DNA of 64,000 nucleotides from Agromyces sp. CF514 (GCF_900113185.1 NZ_FOZD01000003.1:186001-250000); one strand, 5' to 3'. Numbered from the stretch's first letter, positions 41,068 to 49,928 are shown. The notes: generated from the sequence alone by a model not told the origin. Made by a program: numbers and translations.

Positions 41068-41655
41068 ATGCCGCAGCTCACCCCGCTCGCCGTCTCGGCG
41101 CTCGCGCTGCTCGTCGAGGCCCCGATGCATCCGTACGAGATGTACCAGCTCATGCTCCAGCGGCGTGAGGACCGGGTCGTCAAGGTGAACGCCGGATCGC
41201 TCTACCGCGCGGTCGAGCGGCTCGAACGCGACGGCCTGATCGCCGAGAGCACCACCGAGCGCGAGGGCAACCGCCCCGAGCGCACGGTGTACGCGATCAC
41301 CGAAGCCGGGCGCCGGGCCTTCCTCGACACGGTCGAGGAGATGCTCGGCCACCACGTCAACGAGTTCCCCGAGTTCCCCCTCGCCATCGGCGAGGCCCAC
41401 AACCTGCCGGCCGACCGCGTCGTCGAACTGCTCCGTGCGCGGGAGGAGCAGGTCGCCACGGCGATCTCCCTGCTCGACGACGGGCTCGCGCGCATCGCCG
41501 CCAAGCAGCTGCCGAAGCGCTACGTGCTGAACGTGCACTATTCGCGGGCGATGCTCGAGACCGAGCTCGGCTGGCTCACCCAGACCATCGACGAACTGAC
41601 CACGGGATCACTCGACTGGTCGTCGCCGCACGGTGCGCATCGCACCATCCACTGA
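41068..41655 (+). CDS. PadR-family regulator
   Basis: 195 residues. PadR winged helix: LAVSALALLVEAPMHPYEMYQLM (about residues 6-28), KVNAGSLYRAVERLERDGLI (about 40-59) and the wing RPERTVYAIT. A long C-terminal helical domain (about residues 90-190) is the dimerisation part of PadR subfamily 1. Start at 41068 with AGGAG upstream. Leads the multidrug MFS gene at 41700 and is probably its repressor; the operator lies over its own promoter. Confidence 0.88.
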   Translation: MPQLTPLAVSALALLVEAPMHPYEMYQLMLQRREDRVVKVNAGSLYRAVERLERDGLIAESTTEREGNRPERTVYAITEAGRRAFLDTVEEMLGHHVNEFPEFPLAIGEAHNLPADRVVELLRAREEQVATAISLLDDGLARIAAKQLPKRYVLNVHYSRAMLETELGWLTQTIDELTTGSLDWSSPHGAHRTIH

Positions 41656-41699
41656 CCTGCCCGCCCATCGGTGCGGCACCCCTTCCGGAGGAACCTCAC

Positions 41700-43226
41700 A
41701 TGCAACGCGAACTCCGCCCCTGGCCGGCCCTCTGGGCCCTGGTCATCGGCTTCTTCATGATCCTGGTCGACTCGACCATCGTGTCGGTCGCGAACCCCGC
41801 CATCATGCGCGGGCTCGACGCCGACCTCACCGCCGTGCTCTGGGTCACGAGCGCCTACCTGCTCGCCTACGCCGTGCCGCTGCTCATCACCGGCCGCCTC
41901 GGCGACCGGTTCGGACCGAAGAACATCTACCTGATCGGCCTCGTGATCTTCACGCTGGCCTCCCTCTGGTGCGGGTTCTCGGGCGACATCGAGACGCTCA
42001 TCCTCGCGCGCGTCGTGCAGGGCCTCGGCGCCGCGCTGATGACGCCGCAGACGATGGCCGTGATCACGCGCATCTTCCCGCCGAACCAGCGCGGCGCGGC
42101 CATGGGCCTCTGGGGTGCCGTGGCCGGCATCGCGACCCTCGTCGGCCCGATCCTCGGCGGCGTGCTGGTCGACAGCCTCGGCTGGGAGTGGATCTTCATC
42201 GTCAATGTGCCCGTCGGCGTCATCGCGTTCGTGCTCGCCCTGCGGCTCGTGCCGAAGCTCGAGACGCACCAGCACTCGTTCGACTGGCTCGGCGTCGTGC
42301 TCTCGGCCGTCGGCATGTTCCTCGTCATCTTCGGCATCCAGGAGGGCGAGACGTACGACTGGGGCACCATCACCGGGCCCATCACGGTCTGGGGCCTCAT
42401 CATCACTGGCCTCGTGGTGCTCGCCGCGTTCGTCGTCTGGCAGCGGTACAACCGCAAGGAGCCGCTGCTGCCGCTCTCGCTCTTCCGCGACCGCAACTTC
42501 TCGCTCGCGAACGGCGGCATCACGCTCGTCGGCCTCGCGATCGTCGCGATGCCCCTGCCGCTGACGTTCTACTTCCAGGTCGCCCGCGGCCTCGAGCCGA
42601 CGCAGTCGGCGCTCATGCTCGCGCCCATGGCCGTCGTCGCCGGCGTCATGGCGCCGATCATCGGCCGGCTCACCGACCGGGTCGACCCGAAGTGGATCGC
42701 GGCCGTCGGCTTCGCGATCACGGCCGCCTCGCTCGCGGCCATGTCGCTGCTCATCACCCCCGACGTCGAGCTGTGGGTGCTGCTCATCCCCGCGGCGGGC
42801 CTCGGCCTCGGCACCTCGGGCATCTGGGCGCCGCTCGCCTCCACGGCGACCCGCAACCTCCCCCCGGCGCAGGCCGGCGCGGGTTCGGGCGTCTACAACA
42901 TGACCCGTCAGGTCGGTTCGGTGTTCGGCGCCGCGGCGATCACCGCACTGCTGAACGCGCGGCTCGAGGCGAACCTGCCCGGGTTCTCGGAGTCCGGCGC
43001 CCAGTCGAGCCAGGCCGGGCAGGCACTGCCGCCCCAGATCGCCGCGGGCTTCACCGACGCGATGAGCCAGGCGCTCTGGCTTCCGGTCGTCGCCTTCGCG
43101 CTCGGCGCGGTGCTCGTGCTGTTCTTCGCCAAGCCCAAGCAGACCGTGGCCTGGGGCGAACAGCAGGCATCGCAGCCGGATGCCGCGGGCTCGCCCGCGA
43201 CCGGATCGCTGAGCGCGGTCGACTAG
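41700..43226 (+). CDS. DHA2-type multidrug MFS transporter
   Basis: 508 residues, 14 predicted helices. Helix 1 FFMILVDSTIVSVANPAIM with the acidic residue of DHA2 exporters, motif A GRLGDRFGPKN (about residue 66) and motif C region GPILGGVLVDSLGWEWIFIVNVP. Alanine/serine-rich cytoplasmic tail of about 40 residues. Strong ribosome site (GGAGGAAC) 44 bp after the PadR gene, so co-transcribed. Followed by a strong hairpin (43256-43295). Confidence 0.92.
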   Translation: MQRELRPWPALWALVIGFFMILVDSTIVSVANPAIMRGLDADLTAVLWVTSAYLLAYAVPLLITGRLGDRFGPKNIYLIGLVIFTLASLWCGFSGDIETLILARVVQGLGAALMTPQTMAVITRIFPPNQRGAAMGLWGAVAGIATLVGPILGGVLVDSLGWEWIFIVNVPVGVIAFVLALRLVPKLETHQHSFDWLGVVLSAVGMFLVIFGIQEGETYDWGTITGPITVWGLIITGLVVLAAFVVWQRYNRKEPLLPLSLFRDRNFSLANGGITLVGLAIVAMPLPLTFYFQVARGLEPTQSALMLAPMAVVAGVMAPIIGRLTDRVDPKWIAAVGFAITAASLAAMSLLITPDVELWVLLIPAAGLGLGTSGIWAPLASTATRNLPPAQAGAGSGVYNMTRQVGSVFGAAAITALLNARLEANLPGFSESGAQSSQAGQALPPQIAAGFTDAMSQALWLPVVAFALGAVLVLFFAKPKQTVAWGEQQASQPDAAGSPATGSLSAVD

Positions 43227-43255
43227 CAGGGCGTCCCGCGCGCCGGAAGCGACGA

Positions 43256-43295
43256 AGGAGCGTCTCGAGATCCTCGCGGATCCCGGGACGCTCCT
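43256..43295 (+). terminator. terminator of the PadR-MFS operon
   Basis: AGGAGCGTCTCGAGATCC, 4 nt, GGATCCCGGGACGCTCCT: 16 of 18 bases paired; a second small stem CGCCG-TTT-CGGCG follows. Confidence 0.75.
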
Positions 43296-43337
43296 CGCCG
43301 TTTCGGCGTGTTCCCCTTCGCCTGTCCTTGCGGCGCG

Positions 43338-43775
43338 TCAGCGCCGGCCGATGCCCCGGATGATGAGGGCGAGCGCGAGCACGGCGGCCGCTCCCACGGC
43401 GATCACGAGCGCCGGGTTCTCGCGGTACTTCGCCCGCACGTAGCCGGATCCCTCATCGACGAGGCTGCGTCCGGTCTCGTACGCCTGCTGCGCCTGGGCC
43501 TGTGCGGCGTCGAGGGCGTCGGCGCCGGACTCCTTGACCTGCGATGCGGCCGACTTCAGGTCGCCGAGCGTCTCCTCGACGGTCTCCTTCGCCGCCCCGA
43601 GGGCGGAATCGGCCGCGCCGCGCGCGTGCTTCGCGGCGTCCTCGACGTTCGATGCGGCTGCCGACGCGGCGCCCTCCACCTGATCGGCCGCGTGCTTCGC
43701 GGCATCCGTCGCCCGCTCGGCGGCATCCCGTACGGACTCGGTCGCATCTGCGTCCGTTCGATTCGGATCCGACAT
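43338..43775 (-). CDS. DUF883/CsbD-like amphipathic-helix membrane protein
   Basis: 145 residues: a long alanine-rich amphipathic helix region with repeated AAKHA, DAAKHARGAA and KSAASQVKES-type heptads (about residues 12-100), then one C-terminal helix (PALVIAVGAAAVLALALIIR, about 120-139) ending RGIGRR. Architecture of DUF883/ElaB/YqjD-type stress-linked proteins. ATG at 43775 with GGAGGG upstream; the longer ORF is rejected. Probably membrane- or ribosome-associated in stationary phase (family inference). Confidence 0.72.
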   Translation of the reverse strand: MSDPNRTDADATESVRDAAERATDAAKHAADQVEGAASAAASNVEDAAKHARGAADSALGAAKETVEETLGDLKSAASQVKESGADALDAAQAQAQQAYETGRSLVDEGSGYVRAKYRENPALVIAVGAAAVLALALIIRGIGRR

Positions 43776-43922
43776 GCACTGCCCTCCAGCCGTTCGAGGA
43801 CGGAGTGCCACGACGACCCACCCGTCCGTGGATGCCCGCAATGCTAGGTCGACCGAGGCCGGATCGCCCGATCGTGCTCAGGGGGTTGTCAGCGGCATGC
43901 CCGGGTGGTATCGAGCGCGGTG

Positions 43923-45182
43923 TCAGCCGAGCCCGGCGCGCTCGAGCAGCACCTGCTTGAGCACGTCGCGGGTCGCGGCCATGCCACGGTGCACCTCTTC
44001 GAAGCTCGTCGAGAGCGGCGAGAGCCCGATGCGGATGCCGCCGGGGTCGCGGTAGTCGGGAATGACGTCCTGCTGCCAGAGTCGGGCCACGACCTCGCGC
44101 ATCTCGGGGTGGAAGAACGTGACGTGGCCGCCGCGTTCCTCGACGTCGTCGGGGGAGGCGAGGGTCACGCCGAGCGGCGCCAGCCAGTCGGCCGCGAGCG
44201 AGATCGCGAACTCGGTGAGCGCGACCGACTTCGCGCGGATCGCGGGCATGCCGGCCTCCTCGATCATCGCGAGGGTCTCCTGCATGGCGATCATGCCGAC
44301 GACCGGGGCGGTGCCGCTGATGAAGCGCTGCATGCCGGGCGCCGGCCGGTACTCGGGCCCCATGAGGAACATGTCGGTCGTGCCCCACCAACCCTGGATC
44401 GGCTGCTCGAGCACGTCCTGCAGGTCGTCGCGCACGTAGGCGAACGCGGGCGACCCCGGTCCGCCGTTGAGGTACTTGTACGTGCAGCCCACGGCGAGGT
44501 CGAAGCCCCACTCGTCGGCCTTCACGGGCACCGAACCGGCCGAGTGGCAGAGGTCCCAGAGGATCAGTGCGCCCGCGTCGTGCGCGATGCGGGTGAGCTC
44601 GGGAGCATCGGCGAGGTAGGCCGAGCGATAGGCGACGTGCGAGATCACCACGAGGGCGGTGTGCGGGCCGACGGCCTCGGCGAGCTGCTCGGGAGTGACG
44701 CCCGACGAGGTGTCGACCTCGATCCAGCGCAGCGTGAGCCCGCGCTCCTTCGCGATGCCGTCGAGCACGTACCGGTCGGTCGGGAAGTTGTCGGAGTCGA
44801 GCACGATCTCGCGGCGGGCGGGGTCGCGGGCGACCTGCGCGTCGACGGCGGCGCGGGCCAGTTTGTAGAGCAGCACGGTCGTGGAGTCGCCGATCACGGT
44901 CTGCCCGGCCTTTGCGTCGATCACGGCGCGGCCGATGCGGTCGCCGATCTCGTTCGGCAGGCGCAGCCACGACTCGTCCCACCCGCGGATGAGCCGCCCG
45001 CCCCAGCTCTCGCGCAGGAACTCCTCGACGCGGGCGATCGCCGACACCGGCGGCCGTCCGAGGGAGTTGCCGTCGAAGTAGACGAGGTCGGTGTCGGCGC
45101 CCTCGAACTTCGCCCGGTGGTGCGCGAGCCCGTCGGCGCGGTCCATGCGTCGGGCGAACGCGAGTTGCGGGTCGAGCGTCAC
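43923..45182 (-). CDS. kynU: kynureninase
   Basis: 419 residues, PLP enzyme that cleaves kynurenine to anthranilate and alanine. N-terminal YFDGNSLGRPP (about residue 35), SDNFPTDRYV (about 130), PLP site aspartate ILWDLCHSAGSVPV (about 208) and lysine in GCTYKYLNGGPG (about 233); PLP phosphate-binding WWGTTDMF. GTG start overlaps the amidohydrolase stop (GTGA), so the two are translationally coupled. Last gene of the kyn operon. Confidence 0.95.
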   Translation of the reverse strand: MTLDPQLAFARRMDRADGLAHHRAKFEGADTDLVYFDGNSLGRPPVSAIARVEEFLRESWGGRLIRGWDESWLRLPNEIGDRIGRAVIDAKAGQTVIGDSTTVLLYKLARAAVDAQVARDPARREIVLDSDNFPTDRYVLDGIAKERGLTLRWIEVDTSSGVTPEQLAEAVGPHTALVVISHVAYRSAYLADAPELTRIAHDAGALILWDLCHSAGSVPVKADEWGFDLAVGCTYKYLNGGPGSPAFAYVRDDLQDVLEQPIQGWWGTTDMFLMGPEYRPAPGMQRFISGTAPVVGMIAMQETLAMIEEAGMPAIRAKSVALTEFAISLAADWLAPLGVTLASPDDVEERGGHVTFFHPEMREVVARLWQQDVIPDYRDPGGIRIGLSPLSTSFEEVHRGMAATRDVLKQVLLERAGLG

Positions 45183-46195
45183 AGGGTCTCCAGTTCTTCG
45201 GCGGGCACGACGACGGCCGAGGCGAGCCACGCGGGCAGGTCGGCGAGCGTCTCGGGCGAGGTTCCGGCGGCGAAGGTCGCGATGCCCTCCGCGGGTTCGT
45301 CGCGCGGCCACGGGTCGGTGAGGGCGTCGAGCAGGTCGGATGCCGCGAGCCCCGCCTCGACGAGCAGTGCGAGCTCGCGCGCATTGACGCCCGCCGGCTG
45401 CTCGCCGTTGCCGAGGTCGGTGCCGTAGAGCACGCGCCCGCCTGCGCCGTGGAATCGGCGGAGGTTGTCGACCGCGCGTTCGGCGTCGGGCGTGGGCTCG
45501 CCGTAGCCGGCGACGAACAGCGTCGAGATCCACCGCTGCCCGGTCGCGATTGCCCGGGCGATGAGCTCGTCGTCGACGCGCTCGGTGAAGGGGGTGTGGG
45601 CGAGCGCGTCGACGCCCGCATCGACGGCCAGCCGGGTCATGCCCGCGCCCTCGACATGGGCGACCACCGGCATCCGTCGATCGTGCGCGGCCGAGACGAT
45701 CGCGCCGAGCGTCGCGGCGTCGAAGACGGGGCCGGCCGCGGAGTTCAGGGCGACCTTGACGACGGATGCCCCGAACGCGTGCTGCTCGGCCACGGCCGCC
45801 TCGGCCGGCGAGGGCAGCGCGCCCCGGCGTTCGCCGTCGACCGCGGGCACCTCGTGCGCGCAGCCGTCGGGAGCCCACGGACGATCGGTGGGATACCCGC
45901 CCGGCGTGGTGAGGAACCGCCCGGCGAAGTCGGTGCGCGGCAGGCCCTCGCGGCTGCGGGCGGCCGTCACCACTTCGAGCGGGGCGCCGAGGTCGACCAC
46001 CCCGGCGAGGTTGCCGCCCGCGAGCGCGTCGGGACTCACGAGCATGAGGTGCACGTGGTGGTCGACGAACGGCGGCAGCGCGAGGCCGACCACGCCCGGG
46101 TGCTCCCCGTTCAGCGACCGCCGCGCGGGAACGGCGTGCGTTCCGAGGTCGGGCCGGCCGTCGGGGGCCGGAGCGGAATCGTGGAGCTGCGGCAT
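45179..46195 (-). CDS. amidohydrolase in the kyn operon, candidate kynurenine formamidase
   Basis: 338 residues of the amidohydrolase superfamily. Metal ligands of the class are visible: HxH (VDHHVHL, about residues 47-49), lysine in VVKVALNS, histidines in VAHVEGAG and LAHTPF, and the aspartate in GTDLGNGE. It lies between kynA (4 bp away) and kynU (overlapping), exactly where kynurenine formamidase (KynB) is expected, and no KynB-like or AFMID-like gene is seen in the window. Inferred role: hydrolysis of N-formylkynurenine, by a family not otherwise known for this step. It could instead act on another amide or lactone. ATG at 46195. Confidence 0.78.
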   Translation of the reverse strand: MPQLHDSAPAPDGRPDLGTHAVPARRSLNGEHPGVVGLALPPFVDHHVHLMLVSPDALAGGNLAGVVDLGAPLEVVTAARSREGLPRTDFAGRFLTTPGGYPTDRPWAPDGCAHEVPAVDGERRGALPSPAEAAVAEQHAFGASVVKVALNSAAGPVFDAATLGAIVSAAHDRRMPVVAHVEGAGMTRLAVDAGVDALAHTPFTERVDDELIARAIATGQRWISTLFVAGYGEPTPDAERAVDNLRRFHGAGGRVLYGTDLGNGEQPAGVNARELALLVEAGLAASDLLDALTDPWPRDEPAEGIATFAAGTSPETLADLPAWLASAVVVPAEELETL

Positions 46196-46199
46196 CCGA

Positions 46200-47078
46200 T
46201 CACCCCGGGATCTCGGTGCGCACGGCGTAGAGCTCGGGGAAGAACGTGAGCGAGAGCGCACGCTGCAGGAACGGCGCACCGCTCGACCCGCCCGTGCCCG
46301 GCTTCGAGCCGATGATGCGCTCGACGGTCTTCAGGTGGCGGAAGCGCCACAGCTGGAAGTTGTCCTCGAGGTCGACGAGCTCCTCGCAGGTCTCGTACGC
46401 GGCCCAGTGCTGGTCGGTGTGCGCGTAGATCTGGGCGAACACGGGCACGAGCTCGGGCACGAAGGTCCACGCCTGGGTCACGTCGCGTTCGAGCACGGAC
46501 TCGGGAATCGGGTAGCCGGCGCGCGAGAGCAGCCGCAGGAACTCGTCGTAGAGGCTCGGCGTCTCGAGGGCCGTCGTCAGCATGGCGGTGGCGTCGGCAT
46601 CCGACTCGAAGACCTGCAGCATCTTCGCGTTCTTGTTGCCGAGCACGAACTCGACCGCGCGGTACTGGAACGACTGGAACCCGCTCGCGTTGCCGAGCAC
46701 CCCGCGGAACTGCGCGTACTCGGCGGGCGTCAGCGTCGCGAGCACCGACCACTGCTCGGTCAGCGTCTTCTGGATGTGCTTGACCCGGGCGACGCACTTC
46801 AGCGCCCGCGCGAGCTCGTCGGCGCGCAGCAGGTCGCGGGCCGTCTCGAGCTCGTGCAGCACGAGCTTCAGCCACAGCTCGGTCGTCTGGTGCTGGATGA
46901 TGAACAGCAGCTCGTCGTGGTGCTCGGGCCGCGAGATCGGCCGCTGCGCGCTCAACAGCGTCGGCAGGTCGAGGTAGCCGCCGTAGCTCATGCGATCGCT
47001 GAAATCGGTGACGACGGATGCCTCGATGCGCCGGGTGTTGCCCTCGACGCCGTCGGTCGCGCCCTCGTCGGTACTCAC
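46200..47078 (-). CDS. kynA: tryptophan 2,3-dioxygenase
   Basis: 292 residues, heme enzyme opening the indole ring of tryptophan to N-formylkynurenine. Signature MSYGGYLDLPTLLSAQ (about residue 30), HHDELLFIIQHQTTELWLKL (about 53), and the C-terminal LKTVERIIGSKPGTGGSSG with GGSSG loop. GTG start 6 nt after the -10 box TAGGCT, so leaderless. First gene of the operon kynA-amidohydrolase-kynU and divergent from a TetR regulator. Confidence 0.96.
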   Translation of the reverse strand: MSTDEGATDGVEGNTRRIEASVVTDFSDRMSYGGYLDLPTLLSAQRPISRPEHHDELLFIIQHQTTELWLKLVLHELETARDLLRADELARALKCVARVKHIQKTLTEQWSVLATLTPAEYAQFRGVLGNASGFQSFQYRAVEFVLGNKNAKMLQVFESDADATAMLTTALETPSLYDEFLRLLSRAGYPIPESVLERDVTQAWTFVPELVPVFAQIYAHTDQHWAAYETCEELVDLEDNFQLWRFRHLKTVERIIGSKPGTGGSSGAPFLQRALSLTFFPELYAVRTEIPG

Positions 47079-47084
47079 ACGACC

Positions 47085-47090
47085 AGCCTA
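47085..47090 (-). promoter_or_regulatory. -10 box of the leaderless kyn operon
   Basis: TAGGCT on the minus strand, 6 nt before the GTG at 47078. Confidence 0.6.
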
Positions 47091-47199
47091 GCCGCGGGGT
47101 CTCGCGCGGGAGCGGTTCGGGCGCGGCGGGCGTTCCCCCCGACCGGTAGAACCGGCGGTCTGCCCGCCGCACCGCATCCTTCTCCCCCAAGAAGGCCGT

Positions 47200-47264
47200 T
47201 CGGCTCGGAAATGGATGAAACGGAGCCGACCCTCCGAATCATATCCGACGCTGCGGCGTACAGT
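47200..47264 (+). promoter_or_regulatory. TetR promoter and candidate operator
   Basis: TACAGT (47259-47264) is the -10 box, 7 nt before the ATG at 47272. TCGGCTC (47200-47206) and GAGCCGA (47223-47229) form an inverted repeat with a 16-nt spacer between the divergent kynA and TetR genes, a plausible TetR-type site. Confidence 0.45.
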
Positions 47265-47271
47265 GAACTCC

Positions 47272-47931
47272 ATGACGTCGAGCGTTTCGCCCCGTCGCGA
47301 TGCGCGACGAAACCACGAACGCCTCCTCGCCGAGGCGAGGGTCCTCTTCACGGAACGCGGCATCGACGCGCCGCTCGACGAACTGGCCACGCGAGCGGGC
47401 GTGGGCCCGGGCACCGTGTACCGCCATTTCGCGAATCGCGACGCGCTCATCCGCGAGCTGTACGACGCCGGCGTCGCCGACCTGCATGCCCTCGCACCCG
47501 AGATCCTCGGGGCCGAGACCGGGTGGCGTTCGATCGAGCTCTACCTCGAGCGTCTCGCAGAATGGCTCGCCGGATCTCCCTACGTTCCCGCCGTGATGCG
47601 GCGCATGGCGGCGCTCGATCCGACGTACAAGCCCGGCACCGAGTTCGCCGAGGCGATTGCCGGCATGGTCGAACGCGCACAGGCCGAGGGAAGCCTGCGC
47701 ACGGACGTCACGGCCGTCGACCTGAGCATCCTCGTCGACATGCTCGGCGGTCTCGGACAGTACGGCGGGGCGTACCTGCCGTACTGGCGCCGTCAGCTCG
47801 TCGTCATCCTCGACGGACTGCGCGCCCGCCCCGACAACACGCCCATCGACGGCGAAGGGCAGGCGTTCGAGGAGTTCCACGACATGTCGCATGCCAAGGG
47901 GCCGCAGGCGCCCGCGCCGCCGGTCGGGTAG
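47272..47931 (+). CDS. TetR-family regulator
   Basis: 219 residues. TetR helix-turn-helix: RNHERLLAEARVLFTERGIDAPLDELATRAGVGPGTVYRHFANRDALI (about residues 13-60), then a helical ligand domain. Likely leaderless. Divergent from kynA (193 bp) and therefore the probable controller of tryptophan degradation; alternatively it regulates the gene downstream at 47962. The C-terminus has a proline-rich tail. Confidence 0.85.
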   Translation: MTSSVSPRRDARRNHERLLAEARVLFTERGIDAPLDELATRAGVGPGTVYRHFANRDALIRELYDAGVADLHALAPEILGAETGWRSIELYLERLAEWLAGSPYVPAVMRRMAALDPTYKPGTEFAEAIAGMVERAQAEGSLRTDVTAVDLSILVDMLGGLGQYGGAYLPYWRRQLVVILDGLRARPDNTPIDGEGQAFEEFHDMSHAKGPQAPAPPVG

Positions 47932-47961
47932 CACGCACGTCGCAACACCGAGGGGGAATCG

Positions 47962-48243
47962 ATGATCGAGGTCAGGGGCGCGAACGGCGAGCGCCTGCTC
48001 TACGACGGCGCGAGCGTCGCGAAGTTCCGGCACGACGGGCTGCAGGAGGTGACGCGCAACCCCGTCTCGACGTACCGGAGCATCCAGGTCAAGCGCCGAG
48101 CGGGCAAGCGCGGCAAGCCCGACACCTACGAGGTGCTGCTCGCGATGTCGTCGTTCATGTCGCTCACCGTCGATGACGAGCACAAGCCGCAGCTCGACGA
48201 GCTCGTCGCGGCACTCGAGGGTTCCATCGCGTCGGCGGGCTGA
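47962..48243 (+). CDS. hypothetical protein
   Basis: 93 residues, soluble, basic centre (STYRSIQVKRRAGKRGKPDTYEVLL), followed by a helix. GAGGGGGA precedes the ATG. No family recognised. It follows the TetR gene by 30 bp and may share its transcript. Confidence 0.55.
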   Translation: MIEVRGANGERLLYDGASVAKFRHDGLQEVTRNPVSTYRSIQVKRRAGKRGKPDTYEVLLAMSSFMSLTVDDEHKPQLDELVAALEGSIASAG

Positions 48244-48253
48244 CGCCCTTCGG

Positions 48254-49153
48254 CTAGCCCGCGGCGCGCACCTCGACGAGGTTCGCCCACGGGTCGTCGA
48301 AGGCCAGGCTGCGACCGTCGTCGCGCGTCGGGACGCTGAAGTGCGACATCCGCTCGCCCAGCTCGCCGAGATCGTCGGCCGTCGGCACGACGATCTCGAC
48401 CTTGCCGAGGCCGAGTGCGAGGCTGCGTCGACCGGCGCCGCGACTGCCCCACGTGTTCATGGCCATGTGGTGGTGGTAGCCGCCGGCCGAGACGAAGAGC
48501 GCCTGATCGCCCATGGCGGCCGTCGTCTCGAATCCGAGGCGGTCGACGTAGAACTCGCGCGCGCTCGCCACATCGCCCACCGACAGGTGCACGTGCCCGA
48601 CGACCGCGTCGCCGATGCCGGTTCCGGATGCCGCGGCATCCGCTCCGGCCTGCCCGAGGTGCTCGCGCAGGTAGCCGTTCGGGTCGAGGTAGATCGTCGC
48701 CATCTCGACCTGGCCGTGCACCCAGCTCCAGCCGGAGCGGTCGCGGTCGAAGTAGAGCTCGACGCCGTTGCCCTCGGGGTCGGTGAAGTAGAAGGCCTCG
48801 CTCACGAGATGGTCGGCGCTGCCCGTGAAGGTGCCGGGGTAGCGCGAGGCGACCGAGTAGATCGCGGTCGCCAGCGCCTCGCGCGAGTCGAAGAGCACGG
48901 CCGTGTGGTACAGCCCGGCGTCGCTCGGCGAGGCGTGCTTGAGCGCGGGGGAGTGCTGCAGGATCACGACGGGCGTGGTGCCGCGACCAAGCACGGCGAC
49001 GGGGCCGTCGTGGCTCAGCAGGTCGAGGGTCACGCCGTCGCGGTAGTAGCGGATCATGCCGTCGAGGTCGCCGACGCGCAGGGTCACCGCGCCCATGCCG
49101 GTGTCTGCGGCGAGGAGTCCAGCGCCTTGGGGCGTTCCATTGGTTGTAAGCAC
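48254..49153 (-). CDS. VOC-family dioxygenase, CatE-like
   Basis: 299 residues with two vicinal-oxygen-chelate modules: residues about 15-130 (VTLRVGDLDGMIRYYRDG through HTAVLFDS, FYFTDPEGNGVELYFDR) and 165-295 (VGHVHLSVGDVASAREFYVDRLGF). Metal-site histidine and glutamate motifs are visible in both. Length and layout are those of catechol-2,3-dioxygenase-like CatE/MhqO proteins that remove quinone/catechol stress. GTG start at 49153; a palindrome covers the start (49140-49159) and -10 TATGAT is at 49159-49164. A related annotation would be glyoxalase/bleomycin-resistance protein. Confidence 0.83.
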   Translation of the reverse strand: MLTTNGTPQGAGLLAADTGMGAVTLRVGDLDGMIRYYRDGVTLDLLSHDGPVAVLGRGTTPVVILQHSPALKHASPSDAGLYHTAVLFDSREALATAIYSVASRYPGTFTGSADHLVSEAFYFTDPEGNGVELYFDRDRSGWSWVHGQVEMATIYLDPNGYLREHLGQAGADAAASGTGIGDAVVGHVHLSVGDVASAREFYVDRLGFETTAAMGDQALFVSAGGYHHHMAMNTWGSRGAGRRSLALGLGKVEIVVPTADDLGELGERMSHFSVPTRDDGRSLAFDDPWANLVEVRAAG

Positions 49154-49164
49154 AACTAATCATA
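49140..49164 (-). promoter_or_regulatory. MarR-type operator and promoter of the dioxygenase gene
   Basis: TTGGTTGT-AAGC-ACAACTAA (49140-49159): arms pair at 7 of 8 bases. On the minus strand the -10 box TATGAT (49164-49159) is 5 nt before the GTG, so the palindrome covers the start site. Quinone-sensing MarR regulators control CatE/MhqO homologues in Bacillus with comparable sites; no such gene is adjacent here. Confidence 0.6.
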
Positions 49165-49232
49165 ACGCGTCGAGGCGCCGAGTATTCCGAGCGGATGTCG
49201 CCGAGCCGGGCATCCGGGTGTGCGGAGCGCTC

Positions 49233-49262
49233 TTGAGTTCGATGCGCCGCGCTCCCTAGTGT
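49233..49262 (+). promoter_or_regulatory. promoter of the DUF1269 gene
   Basis: TTGAGT (49233-49238), 18 nt, TAGTGT (49257-49262); the ATG at 49320 follows a GGGGGA ribosome site. Confidence 0.6.
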
Positions 49263-49319
49263 TGAGCCATCACGGCTCCCGGGGTCACGCGGGGAGCCCG
49301 AGTCGAGGGGGATTCGCTC

Positions 49320-49847
49320 ATGGGAATGGACAACCTGCTGCTGTACGTCGCCACATACGACGACGCCGACGTCGCGACCGACCAATACCGGTCGCTGAAG
49401 GGCGCGGCGGAGGGCGACGAACTCGAGGTCGTGTCATCGGTCGTGTTGCGCCGAGGCGAAGACGGCAGGGTCACGGTCGACGAGCACGGAACGGGTCAGG
49501 TCGCTTCCGGCGCCTGGATCGGCGCCGGTGCGGGCCTGGTCGTCGGCCTGTTCGCTCCGCCGCTGCTCGCCGCGACGGCGATCGGTGCGGGCGTCGGCGC
49601 GATCTCGGGCAAGCTGGCCAAGAAGCACGACGAGAAGAAGGTCGGCCTCGAACTCGAGGAGTACCTGCCGAAGGGCTCGTCGGCGATCGTGGCCGTCATC
49701 GACGACCGTTACCTCGACCGCATCGACTCGGCGCTCGCCAAGGCGAGCAAGAAGGTCAGCAAGGCCATCGATCGCGACGACTTCGAAGCGCTCGAGAAGG
49801 CGATCACCGAGGGCGGCGACAAGATCGCGCACGCGATCTCGTCGTAG
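49320..49847 (+). CDS. DUF1269-family protein
   Basis: 175 residues. N-terminal half NLLLYVATYDDADVATDQYRSLK (about residues 5-27), a central glycine-rich hydrophobic pair (GAWIGAGAGLVVGLFAPPLLAATAIGAGVGA, about 61-91) and a C-terminal charged helix domain. This layout is that of the DUF1269 membrane-associated family; function unknown. Followed by a strong hairpin and convergent with purC. Confidence 0.75.
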   Translation: MGMDNLLLYVATYDDADVATDQYRSLKGAAEGDELEVVSSVVLRRGEDGRVTVDEHGTGQVASGAWIGAGAGLVVGLFAPPLLAATAIGAGVGAISGKLAKKHDEKKVGLELEEYLPKGSSAIVAVIDDRYLDRIDSALAKASKKVSKAIDRDDFEALEKAITEGGDKIAHAISS

Positions 49848-49871
49848 GGTTCGCGTCGAGCGGAACGTCTC

Positions 49872-49894
49872 GGCCGCCGGCACAGCCGGCGGCC
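49872..49894. terminator. bidirectional terminator between DUF1269 and purC
   Basis: GGCCGCCGGC-ACA-GCCGGCGGCC, perfect ten-base arms, between two convergent genes. Confidence 0.7.
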
Positions 49895-49928
49895 GTCGCG
49901 CGCGGTCGTCGGTGCGACCGACTCGCGG

